DNA of 64,000 nucleotides from Hyunsoonleella flava (GTDB lineage Bacteria > Bacteroidota > Bacteroidia > Flavobacteriales > Flavobacteriaceae). Of this stretch, positions 28,213 to 36,586 are shown piece by piece (position 1 is the stretch's first letter; each line of letters opens with the position of its first letter). The position numbers and the translations under genes were made by a program. Where the stretch lies: NCBI RefSeq assembly GCF_004310325.1, contig NZ_SIRT01000007.1, positions 62,001-126,000 on the forward strand, read 5' to 3'. The notes beneath the pieces were generated by a model. It made no database searches, was not told the origin of the DNA, and saw only the letters and a list, made by a program, of their open reading frames with translations.

Positions 28213-29262
28213 TTAGTCTAACTCTTTAATCACGTACATATACACAGGAAAATGATCGCTAAAGCCATTGCTGAATCCAGCATCATTCCAACTTCTAAAG
28301 GGATAGCCTTTATATTTTCCGTTGGTTGTAATTAAATAGTTTTTGTTGAAGATACCTGCTTTGTAATATCTAAATGATGAATAGTCTTTTTCAATTAGAG
28401 GTTTTGATATGATAATTTGGTCAAATAAGCTCCAATTGTCACGATAAGCTGTTGTGCCTAAACCATCTCGAAAAAAGTTTTCATAAGGATTATACAGCCC
28501 TTTGAAGCCTACTTTTTTACGTTTTCTTTGGGTTTTTAATGCATCTTTTAAACTCGGGTTATTCGGATTATCATTCATGTCGCCCATGATAAATATTTTA
28601 GCATACGGATCTTGAGTTTGAAGTGAATCCACAATACGTCTGTTCAGTTTTGCGGCAGCTACACGTTTAGGCCTACTTCTTGCTTCACCTCCGCGTCGTG
28701 AAGGCCAATGATTCACAATAATATGAACAACGTCATCTTCCAATTGACCGCTTACTACCAGTTGGTCTCTTGTAGTGATGCGTTTTCCGTCTTGATCATC
28801 ATAAATTTTCAATTCATAGGTAGAGGTGTGAATTGGAGTAAACAGGCTTTTTTGATATAGTAACGCTACATCAATTCCTCTTGCATCGGGCGAATCATGA
28901 TGCACAATACCATAATCTTTTTCAACTAAAAGTGCGTCATTTACAATGTCTTCCAAAACGTCTCTGTTTTCAACCTCGCAAACACCAAGGATAGCAGGAG
29001 TATTTTGTGTAACATCTTTTCCAATTTCAGAAATCACACGGGCCATATTTCTTGTTTTTTGTAGGTAGGCTTCCTCACGTTTCGTTTTTAATCCCATTAT
29101 TGGGCTATACTCATCAAACTTTAGGGGATCATTTATAGTGTCGAATAAGTTTTCTAAATTGTAAAACGCAATGGTGTGTATTTTGAATTTTTTATCTTGA
29201 GCATTCAAATTAATGACGACACTCAAAAAAATAACAGATAAGGTAAGTTTAAAAAAATTCAT
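28213..29262 (-). CDS. Exported endonuclease/exonuclease/phosphatase (DNase I-like) family protein
   Basis: A 349-residue hydrolase of phosphodiesters or phosphomonoesters. I start at ATG 29262, which gives a signal peptide (MNFFKLTLSVIFLSVVINLN) ending near NAQ. The DNase I-fold signatures are intact: FYNLENLFDT, CEVENRD (metal Glu), NHWPSRRGGEA (catalytic His), GDMNDNPN (Asp/Asn), and the C-terminal SDHFPVYMYV. Exported and fully equipped, it could act on nucleic acids, lipids or inositol phosphates; the substrate cannot be told. A cytosolic-looking paralogue lies at 34091-35059. It is divergent from TonB-dependent receptor 2. Confidence 0.88.
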   Translation of the reverse strand: MNFFKLTLSVIFLSVVINLNAQDKKFKIHTIAFYNLENLFDTINDPLKFDEYSPIMGLKTKREEAYLQKTRNMARVISEIGKDVTQNTPAILGVCEVENRDVLEDIVNDALLVEKDYGIVHHDSPDARGIDVALLYQKSLFTPIHTSTYELKIYDDQDGKRITTRDQLVVSGQLEDDVVHIIVNHWPSRRGGEARSRPKRVAAAKLNRRIVDSLQTQDPYAKIFIMGDMNDNPNNPSLKDALKTQRKRKKVGFKGLYNPYENFFRDGLGTTAYRDNWSLFDQIIISKPLIEKDYSSFRYYKAGIFNKNYLITTNGKYKGYPFRSWNDAGFSNGFSDHFPVYMYVIKELD

Positions 29263-29377
29263 TCTTAAAAATTGCAGTTTGTTTAGTGCAAAACCCAAGC
29301 CAAAGTTAGCTTAATGATTTAAATTTTTTAGAATCAATCAGTTACTTTTTCATATTATTGGTGTCTTAAAGGTAATT

Positions 29378-32179
29378 ATGAATAAAATAACCCTCATTTT
29401 TTTATTCGGATTTTTTTCAATTTCCCTTTTTTCTCAGGAGACTGCTGTTAAAGGTAGTGTAAAGGATGCAGTGTCATTTCAACCTATTTTGAATGTTACT
29501 GTAGAATTAGAAGGTACTGAATTAGCAGTACTCACGGATGTTCAAGGTGAATTTCTTTTTAATGTGAATGTACCTTTTGGGGAGCAAATTCTTAAAATTT
29601 CTAAGACAGGATATACTACCAAACGTTTTCCGATTATTGTAAATGAAGGACGAACGGTGGATATTAGTGATATGACTTTGGAACGCGACTTATCGCAAAG
29701 TCAAGATTTATTTACCATCACGCTTTCTGATGATGAGTTGGATAATGATGCCGTAGGAGCGGACAATATTACTGGGCTTTTATCATCCTCTCTCGATGTG
29801 TTTCAAAGAACAGCAGCTTTTGAGTTTAGTCAGTCGTTTTTCAGGTTAAGAGGATTGGATTCTGAAAATGGAAGTGTACTTATTAACGGTATTCCCATGA
29901 ACAAGTTATTCAATGGCAGACCCCAATGGAGTAATTGGGGCGGATTGAACGATGTTATGCGAAATCAGGAATTAACTACAGGTTTAGCACCATCCGATTA
30001 TAACTTTGGTGGGATTTTAGGAACTACAAACATCAACGTAAGAGCATCCCAGGCAAGACAAGGTGGCCGCTTAACCTACTCGTCTTCAAATAGGAGTTAT
30101 ACCAACCGCTTAATGGCGACCTATGCTTCTGGATTATTAAAAAACAATTGGGCATATACCGTTTCCATTGGAAGGCGCTGGGGAAATGAAGGCTATCAGG
30201 ATGCCACGATATATGATGCAAATTCCTTTTTCCTCTCTGTTGAAAAGAAGTTGAATGATAACCATAGTTTGAGTTTTACAGGTATTTATGCGCCAAATCG
30301 AAGAGGGAAATCGTCACCAAATACACAGGAAGTTTTCGATTTAAAAGGTATCAAGTATAATGAATATTGGGGCTGGCAAGATGGTGAAAAACGAAATTCG
30401 CGCATAAAAGAGGTGGAGGAACCCATTTTTATGCTAAACCACTATTGGGATTTATCTTCAAAAACTAGATTAAATACTAACGTTGCATACCAATTTGGAA
30501 AACTAGGAAATAGCCGCTTGGATAATAATGGAACCGACTTGGTAAATGGCGTTCCAGAAGGTGGTGGTGCCAATCCTAGTCCTACTTATTATCAAAAGCT
30601 CCCAAGTTATTTTGAGCGTAATTTTCCTGACGATTTACAGTTTGCCTATTTGGCATTACAGGAATTTCAGGATAATGGTCAAATAGACTGGAATACTTTA
30701 TACGAAGCTAATATTTCGAATGCGCAAACTGGCGGAAATGCTAGATATGCACTTTACGAAGATCGCGTTGATGATACCCAGTTTACATTCAATTCTATTT
30801 TAAATTCTGAATTGAATGACAATATAATTTTGAACGCAGGTTTGAGTCTTCAAACCCTTAAATCAGAAAATTTTGCTGAGGTTTTGGATTTGCTAGGGGC
30901 AGACACCTATTTGGATATCGATCAGTTTGCTGATGATGTTGATGAAGCACAAAACGATTTGCAAAACCGAAACCGACTTGTAGGAGTGGGTGATAAGTTT
31001 AAATATAACTATAACTTATTTGCCAATGTCGTCAGTGGGTTTGCCCAAGCGCAGTTTAGATATAATAAATTAGATTTTTTTCTGTCAGGAAGCGTAGCAA
31101 ATACCCAATATCAAAGAGAAGGTCTATACCAAAATGGCGCTTTTCCAGATAACTCTTTAGGTAAAGGCGATAAGTTAACCTTCACCGGTTTTGGTGCTAA
31201 AGGCGGATTAACTTATAAAATTTCAGGAAAACATTTAGTGAATGTAAACAGTGGATACATTACTAGAGCACCATCATTAAGAAACACGTTTTCCAATTCA
31301 AGAGAAAACCATAATGTAGTGCCAGATATTACGGAGGAAAAAATAGTGTCTGCGGATGCGAGTTATATTTTCCGTTCACCAATTATAAAAGCTAAAATAA
31401 CTGGCTACTATACTAAGATTCGAGATGCAAATGAGATTTCATTCTTCTTTGCAGATGGTATTGGCGGCGATAATGTAGCTTTTATCCAGGAAATATTACA
31501 GGGTATTGATAAACAACATATTGGTGGGGAGTTAGGTGTTGAGGCACAAGTAACACCTACCATCAAGTTGAAAGGTGTAGCTTCTGTAGGACAATTTACT
31601 TATGCCAACAACCCCAATTTATTTTTAACCACCGAGGCGGATGACGAATCTGTTGCTGCTGGTTTTGTAGATGGGTTTAAAGATTTTGGAACATCAAATT
31701 TAAAAGATTATAAAATTGCAGCGGGACCGCATCGTGCGTATTCTGTTGGGTTTGAATATCGCGATCCAGATTTTTGGTGGTTTGGAGCTACGGCAAACTT
31801 TTTTACAAATACATATATCGATATAAGTCCGTTAACGCGTTCTTCAAACTTTACCACAGATTTTGATGGCAATGTATTTAATGATTATGATGAAGATTTG
31901 GCTAGGGAATTATTGCAACAAGAACGTTTTGATGACTATATGGTGGTGAATCTTATAGGTGGTAAATCTTGGAAAATTGGTAGTAAATACATTAGTGTTT
32001 TTGCAAGTGTGAATAACCTTTTGGATGAGGTGTTTAAAACAGGTGGTTTTGAGCAAGGGAGAAATGCAAATTTTAGACAATTACGAGATGACCAAGCTCT
32101 GGACACGCCAGTTTTTGGTTCAAAATATTGGTATGGTCGGGGCGCTACGTATTTTTTAAATGTGAATTATAGATTCTAG
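29378..32179 (+). CDS. TonB-dependent receptor 2 (carboxypeptidase-like N-domain)
   Basis: A 933-residue outer-membrane transporter with a signal peptide (cleavage near SLFSQ, residue 20), a CarboxypepD_reg-like domain (about 22-100), a plug with FRLRGLDSENGSVLINGIPM and GRPQWSNWGGLND, and a barrel ending FLNVNYRF. The plug is closely related to the receptor at 22509 (shared NGIP, GR and W-SNW-GL-DV positions), so this is a second copy of the same subtype. A DUF5689 lipoprotein follows after a 61-nt gap that holds a palindromic repeat. I infer import of oligonucleotides or phosphoesters from the nuclease-rich neighbourhood, but nothing in the receptor itself shows the substrate. Confidence 0.92.
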   Translation: MNKITLIFLFGFFSISLFSQETAVKGSVKDAVSFQPILNVTVELEGTELAVLTDVQGEFLFNVNVPFGEQILKISKTGYTTKRFPIIVNEGRTVDISDMTLERDLSQSQDLFTITLSDDELDNDAVGADNITGLLSSSLDVFQRTAAFEFSQSFFRLRGLDSENGSVLINGIPMNKLFNGRPQWSNWGGLNDVMRNQELTTGLAPSDYNFGGILGTTNINVRASQARQGGRLTYSSSNRSYTNRLMATYASGLLKNNWAYTVSIGRRWGNEGYQDATIYDANSFFLSVEKKLNDNHSLSFTGIYAPNRRGKSSPNTQEVFDLKGIKYNEYWGWQDGEKRNSRIKEVEEPIFMLNHYWDLSSKTRLNTNVAYQFGKLGNSRLDNNGTDLVNGVPEGGGANPSPTYYQKLPSYFERNFPDDLQFAYLALQEFQDNGQIDWNTLYEANISNAQTGGNARYALYEDRVDDTQFTFNSILNSELNDNIILNAGLSLQTLKSENFAEVLDLLGADTYLDIDQFADDVDEAQNDLQNRNRLVGVGDKFKYNYNLFANVVSGFAQAQFRYNKLDFFLSGSVANTQYQREGLYQNGAFPDNSLGKGDKLTFTGFGAKGGLTYKISGKHLVNVNSGYITRAPSLRNTFSNSRENHNVVPDITEEKIVSADASYIFRSPIIKAKITGYYTKIRDANEISFFFADGIGGDNVAFIQEILQGIDKQHIGGELGVEAQVTPTIKLKGVASVGQFTYANNPNLFLTTEADDESVAAGFVDGFKDFGTSNLKDYKIAAGPHRAYSVGFEYRDPDFWWFGATANFFTNTYIDISPLTRSSNFTTDFDGNVFNDYDEDLARELLQQERFDDYMVVNLIGGKSWKIGSKYISVFASVNNLLDEVFKTGGFEQGRNANFRQLRDDQALDTPVFGSKYWYGRGATYFLNVNYRF

Positions 32180-32191
32180 GCATCCTTTAAC

Positions 32192-32220
32192 CCCCTCCAG
32201 AGGAGGGGTTAGGAGGGGCT
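32192..32220. repeat. CCCCTCC hairpin repeat between receptor 2 and the DUF5689 gene
   Basis: CCCCTCC-AGA-GGAGGGG (32192-32208) followed by TTAGGAGGGGCT. The same palindrome core is at 15529-15546 and the GAGGGGCT tail is at 15643-15650. Confidence 0.7.
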
Positions 32221-32240
32221 TGAGGTTTAATTATAATATT

Positions 32241-33668
32241 ATGAAAAAATTTAATAACCTTTTAGTTGGAGTGCTAGTTTTGTTAGCATGGTCTTGCGTT
32301 CAAGATGATGATTTTGGAGTGCCAAATATCACAAGTGAGGACCCAATGGTTCCAGTAGAAAAGCTGACAACTTTTAAAGCTATCACATCGCTTTATGAAC
32401 AAGCTGTTAATGGTGGTAATGCACTGGCAGTTATTGAAGATGATATTTATATTGAAGGCTACGTAGTATCCTCAGATAAAGGTGGAAACTTTTTTGAAGA
32501 ACTCATTATCCAAAATAAAACAGATGATAGTAACCCTGATAATGACCCCAGATTAGGGTTCAAAATTGATATTAACCAAAGCAGTTTGTCGGATACCTAC
32601 CAGTTTGGGCAAAAAGTTATAGTGAAATTACAAGGTTTAGCGGTTGGCGCATCGAATGGTGTGGTAACTATTGGGCGAGAAGACGGGGTAAATGTAGGGC
32701 AAATTCAACCTGCAGAGTATCGTGATATTGTACTAAGAACCAATGAGATTAATGAAATTCAGCCTAAGGTAGTGAGTATCCCAGAATTAACCGAAGCTGA
32801 TGAAAGCACGCTAATTCAGCTAAATAATATGCAACTCAATAGATTTGAACTAGGCGCCACTTTTGCTAGTGAATCGTTTGATGAGTTTGATGGTTTACGT
32901 TTGATGGAAAGCTGTAATTCTGGTGCTCAAATTATTATGCAAACCAGTACGTTTTCAGATTTTAAATCTCTTTTAGTGCCTCAGGGTAATGGGAGTATGA
33001 TAGGTGTTTACAGTCGCGATTTTAGGGATGATTTTAGTGTGATACTTCCTAAAAGTTCGGCTGATATTAATTTTGAAAGCACTGAACGTTGTGACCCAGA
33101 GGAGTTTTCGTGTGGTATAGCGTCAAGCTTCGGTACAGGAAATCTATTTTTTGAAGATTTTGAATCCCAACGTAACAACCGCCCGATTGAAGGCAATGGT
33201 TGGACGAATTATATTGAAGCGGGTTCAGAGGCGTGGGAAGGCTGGTCGTCGACTTCTACAAATGCCTCTTTGGGTCGTTCATGTCGATTTCAATCTGGTG
33301 GTTCTGGAGACACCAGTAATATTGGTTGGCTCATTACACCAGAATTTGATTTGGATGCCCAAGACGGAGAAACATTACGTTTTAAAACGTCAAACAGTCG
33401 TGCAGATAGCAGCTACATGGAAGTGTTTTATGCTGATGATTGGGATGGTACCGAAGATGGTGTTGCAGATGCCACATGGAAGATTTTGAGTGATGCTTAT
33501 GTTGTAAAAGATTCCGATTCTTTTGTAGAATGGTTACTTTCTAGAACGGTAGATTTATCCTGCCTTTCAGGGACGATTCATATCGCCTTTAAGTATACTG
33601 GTGGTGGACAGGACAGTTTTGATGGTATTTATGAACTAGATGATGTTAGTGTGGATTTTGTGGAATAA
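32241..33668 (+). CDS. DUF5689 and choice-of-anchor J lipoprotein
   Basis: A 475-residue lipoprotein (AWSC, C19) from ATG 32241. The N-terminal part (about residues 35-260) is DUF5689: IYIEGYVVSSDKGGNFFEEL and LIIQNKTDD read like an OB-fold of the type found in extracellular nucleases such as YhcR. The C-terminal part (about 280-475) is a choice-of-anchor J beta-sandwich, starting FFEDFESQRNNRP and ending ELDDVSVDFVE. It is downstream of TonB-dependent receptor 2 and so is probably its surface partner, perhaps binding nucleic acid. The domain calls are good; the ligand is inference. Confidence 0.83.
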   Translation: MKKFNNLLVGVLVLLAWSCVQDDDFGVPNITSEDPMVPVEKLTTFKAITSLYEQAVNGGNALAVIEDDIYIEGYVVSSDKGGNFFEELIIQNKTDDSNPDNDPRLGFKIDINQSSLSDTYQFGQKVIVKLQGLAVGASNGVVTIGREDGVNVGQIQPAEYRDIVLRTNEINEIQPKVVSIPELTEADESTLIQLNNMQLNRFELGATFASESFDEFDGLRLMESCNSGAQIIMQTSTFSDFKSLLVPQGNGSMIGVYSRDFRDDFSVILPKSSADINFESTERCDPEEFSCGIASSFGTGNLFFEDFESQRNNRPIEGNGWTNYIEAGSEAWEGWSSTSTNASLGRSCRFQSGGSGDTSNIGWLITPEFDLDAQDGETLRFKTSNSRADSSYMEVFYADDWDGTEDGVADATWKILSDAYVVKDSDSFVEWLLSRTVDLSCLSGTIHIAFKYTGGGQDSFDGIYELDDVSVDFVE

Positions 33669-33687
33669 GGTAGTTCACCTTTAGTCT

Positions 33688-33695
33688 TACCTTTG
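33688..33695 (+). promoter_or_regulatory. -7 box TACCTTTG upstream of the small membrane protein
   Basis: A TAnnTTTG match 17 nt before the ATG at 33713 and just after the DUF5689 stop. Confidence 0.45.
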
Positions 33696-33712
33696 ACACT
33701 GTAAAATTTTTT

Positions 33713-34090
33713 ATGACGATATTCGATATCCTATTTATAAACATATTCCAATATTATAAGGCTAAAAAGTATAAAAAGGCCATTAAAGTTGCTACGTTTT
33801 ATGTGTCATTCTTACAATGTAGTTTATTACTGCTTTTAGGTATTTTCTTTGCTGGTTTTTTTAGGCAGATGCATGTAAATACTATGTCCTCTTCCAAAGC
33901 TTGGATTTTATTTGTTTTGATTGTAATAGTTGTGTTTTTCAAAAATTGGATGCAATACAGCGGAAAAAAAAGAAATTTACTTAACGCAAAAATGTTAAAA
34001 CGAAAAAAACAGACATACAATATCTGGGTACTATGGCTACTACCTGTTTTTATTTTAGGTTTAGGCTACGTACTTTCTCAAGCAGCCTAA
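33713..34090 (+). CDS. Small three-helix membrane protein of unknown function
   Basis: 125 residues with hydrophobic helices at about 29-47, 62-77 and 104-121, separated by strongly basic loops (KAKKYKKAIK, KKRNLLNAKMLKRKKQ). I do not recognise it. It follows the DUF5689 gene by 44 nt with its own promoter-like box and ends exactly next to the convergent phosphatase-family gene (stops adjacent at 34090/34091), leaving no room for a terminator. Confidence 0.65.
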   Translation: MTIFDILFINIFQYYKAKKYKKAIKVATFYVSFLQCSLLLLLGIFFAGFFRQMHVNTMSSSKAWILFVLIVIVVFFKNWMQYSGKKRNLLNAKMLKRKKQTYNIWVLWLLPVFILGLGYVLSQAA

Positions 34091-35059
34091 TCACTTCTTC
34101 AAAATGGCATAAACAGGAAAATGGTCGCTATAACCACCTTTATACTTTTTACCAACATAGGTTCTAAAGGGAGATCCTTTAAAAGGACCTCTAAACAACT
34201 TTAAAAATTCCTCATCAAAAATATTAGCTTTAAAGAATTCAAATTCGTCCTTTGAACTCTTAAAAAAGTTGGTGGAAATCAAAATTTGATCAAACAAAAA
34301 CCATTGCCGTTTATGCTTTACAGTACCACGAGAAAAGGAACGCAAAGTTTCAAAAGGATTAAATATACTATGGTCTTCCACTAATCGCTTTAAACTTTCA
34401 TTCTGCGGATTATCATTAAAATCTCCTAAAATCATAATTTTAGAATCTTTATCCTCTTGTGTTATAGTAGAAATAATTTCGCTAACCTTTTCAGAGGCCG
34501 CCAAACGTTTATATTCGGTTTCTTTCTGTCCTTCACGTCTGGATGACCAGTGGTTTACAATGAAATACACGTTTTCTCCATCCAAAATTCCTCCAACAAG
34601 CAGGATATCACGCGTGTAATCGGGCATATTATCTTCATCGATTAAACTCACTGAAAAAGTTTCGGTGTGTAATGGCTTAAAAACATTAGTGTCATAGAGC
34701 ATAGCAACGTCAATACCGCGTTCGTCTAAAGAATCAAAATGCACATAGTCATAATCTAAATCATCTAAATGCTTAGACTCCAATAAGTCTTTAAGGACTT
34801 TAGAGTTTTCAACTTCTGCTAACCCAACAATGGCAGGAGGTTTTCCTGTTTCCTTTCGTCCAATATTCGAAATGGCAAAGCCAATTTTACGCAGTTTGTT
34901 CTTGTAGCGTTTAGGTGTCCATCGTTTTACGGCGTCTGGTAAAAAGTCGCCATCATTGGTATATCTGCTATCTCTTAAGTCGAATAAATTTTCAATGTTG
35001 TAAAATGCTACGGTCTGCATGTCGTGGCGAACGGGAATATCATCAAAGTCGTCTGTCAT
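34091..35059 (-). CDS. Endonuclease/exonuclease/phosphatase family protein, no signal peptide
   Basis: A 322-residue paralogue of the protein at 28213-29262, with all the same active-site blocks: FYNIENLFDLRD, AEVENSKVL, ERGIDVAMLYD, NHWSSRREGQ, GDFNDNPQ and YSDHFPVYAIL. From ATG 35059 (MTDDFDDIP) there is no signal peptide. A longer frame from 35092 adds a short hydrophobic stretch (MYSLLFLYFW) that lacks a proper signal structure. If cytoplasmic, it would complement the exported copy by acting on imported products. It is divergent from hflX with only 50 nt between starts. Confidence 0.85.
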   Translation of the reverse strand: MTDDFDDIPVRHDMQTVAFYNIENLFDLRDSRYTNDGDFLPDAVKRWTPKRYKNKLRKIGFAISNIGRKETGKPPAIVGLAEVENSKVLKDLLESKHLDDLDYDYVHFDSLDERGIDVAMLYDTNVFKPLHTETFSVSLIDEDNMPDYTRDILLVGGILDGENVYFIVNHWSSRREGQKETEYKRLAASEKVSEIISTITQEDKDSKIMILGDFNDNPQNESLKRLVEDHSIFNPFETLRSFSRGTVKHKRQWFLFDQILISTNFFKSSKDEFEFFKANIFDEEFLKLFRGPFKGSPFRTYVGKKYKGGYSDHFPVYAILKK

Positions 35060-35097
35060 GTGCCAAAAATATAAAAATAATAATGAGTACAATTATG

Positions 35098-35105
35098 TAA
35101 CTTTG
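35098..35105 (+). promoter_or_regulatory. -7 box TAACTTTG abutting the hflX start
   Basis: An exact TAnnTTTG match ending 4 nt before the hflX ATG. If it is used, the transcript would start at or very near the start codon (leaderless). Confidence 0.45.
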
Positions 35106-35109
35106 TAGC

Positions 35110-36327
35110 ATGATTGAAAAGAAAGAGGTTAGTTTAGAAAAGGCGGTTTTAATAGGTATTATTACAAAAGACCAAGATGAAGAAAAACTAAAGGAATATT
35201 TAGACGAACTGGAGTTTTTAACATTTACAGCTGGTGGACATGCCATAAAGCGCTTTACCCAAAAAATGGATATGCCCAATCCTAAAACTTTTATTGGCTC
35301 CGGGAAAATGGATCAGGTGAAGCATTTTGTGGAGGAAAACAAAATTAGCACTGCCATTTTTGATGACGAATTATCGGCAACTCAGGAACGTAACATCAGT
35401 AAAATTTTAGGCTGTAAAGTATTAGATAGAACCAATTTAATCCTTGATATTTTTGCCCAACGTGCCCAAACCAGTTATGCCAGAACCCAAGTAGAATTGG
35501 CACAATACGAGTATTTGTTGCCACGACTGAGAGGGATGTGGACGCACTTGGAACGTCAACGAGGTGGTATAGGTATGCGTGGTCCAGGGGAAACAGAAAT
35601 TGAAACAGATAGACGTATTGTTCGTGATAAAATAGCTTTGTTAAAGGAACGGATTAAAACCATTGACAAGCAAATGTCGGTACAGCGTGGTAACCGAGGA
35701 AAAATGGTACGTGTGGCTCTAGTTGGATACACCAATGTTGGGAAATCCACCCTTATGAATACCATTAGTAAAAGCCAGGTATTTGCAGAAAACAAGTTGT
35801 TTGCAACACTTGATACTACGGTGAGGAAAGTGGTTATTCAAAATTTACCATTTTTATTGAGTGATACGGTAGGTTTTATTAGAAAGCTGCCTACACAATT
35901 GGTGGAAAGTTTTAAAAGCACACTTGATGAGGTTCGCGAAGCCGATTTGTTATTGCATGTGGTGGATATTTCACACCCTAATTTTGAGGAACATATCGAC
36001 TCAGTCAATAAGATTTTAGGTGAAATTAAAAGTAGTGATAAGCCAACCATTATGGTGTTTAACAAGATTGATGCTTACGAGCCAGAGCCTATTGATGAAG
36101 ATGAATTAGAAGCCGAAAAAACCAAGAAACACTATACTTTAGAAGAGTGGAAAAGTACTTGGATGGGTAAAGTAGGCAACAATGCACTATTTATTTCTGC
36201 CATCAATAAAAGTAATTTAGAAGATTTCAAAAAGCGTGTTTATGATGAAGTTAGAGAAATTCACATTACACGTTTTCCATACAATCACTTTTTGTACCCT
36301 GATTATAACTATGAGGATATGAAGTAA
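35110..36327 (+). CDS. hflX: GTPase HflX
   Basis: A 405-residue ribosome-associated GTPase that splits or rescues stalled 70S ribosomes under stress. The N-terminal HflX domain contains the glycine-rich GIGMRGPGETEIETDRR (about residues 155-171). The G domain has the P-loop GYTNVGKST (about 205-213), G3 DTVGFIRKLP and G4 NKID, followed by a short C-terminal segment. It has a promoter-like box at the start codon. It is followed by intergenic repeat copy C and a bidirectional terminator. Confidence 0.96.
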   Translation: MIEKKEVSLEKAVLIGIITKDQDEEKLKEYLDELEFLTFTAGGHAIKRFTQKMDMPNPKTFIGSGKMDQVKHFVEENKISTAIFDDELSATQERNISKILGCKVLDRTNLILDIFAQRAQTSYARTQVELAQYEYLLPRLRGMWTHLERQRGGIGMRGPGETEIETDRRIVRDKIALLKERIKTIDKQMSVQRGNRGKMVRVALVGYTNVGKSTLMNTISKSQVFAENKLFATLDTTVRKVVIQNLPFLLSDTVGFIRKLPTQLVESFKSTLDEVREADLLLHVVDISHPNFEEHIDSVNKILGEIKSSDKPTIMVFNKIDAYEPEPIDEDELEAEKTKKHYTLEEWKSTWMGKVGNNALFISAINKSNLEDFKKRVYDEVREIHITRFPYNHFLYPDYNYEDMK

Positions 36328-36374
36328 TGGTACTTCGAGTATTTCAAATTTGTTTCGAAATATAAAGAGAAGTT

Positions 36375-36498
36375 GGGCGTTCCCCGAGATGTTAATGTCT
36401 TACAATTACTGATATATACGTCGTCGGGTCGGGCTTTCCGTTAATAGTTTTGGCTCGATGCGCGCCTCGCCAAAAGCTGTCACTGCAATCCCTAACGC
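36375..36498 (+). repeat. Dispersed intergenic repeat, copy C
   Basis: Starts GGGCGTTCCCC, has the shared GGGTCGGGCTTTCCG block and ends AATCCCTAACGC. It is longer than copies A and B: an AT-rich insert separates the first two blocks, and an internal hairpin TTTTGGC (36448-36454) / GCCAAAA (36469-36475) sits before the end block. Confidence 0.78.
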
Positions 36499-36499
36499 A

Positions 36500-36535
36500 A
36501 AAAATGCGCTTCCCGGAAAAGAGAAGCGCATTTTT
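36500..36535. terminator. Bidirectional terminator between hflX and the DUF3078 gene
   Basis: A 13-bp stem AAAAATGCGCTTC (36500-36512) with GAAGCGCATTTTT (36523-36535), usable on both strands. Confidence 0.85.
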
Positions 36536-36586
36536 TATAAAGTATAACTTATAGTTTTTTTTAAAATCTTTAAGTGTAAATTAGTG

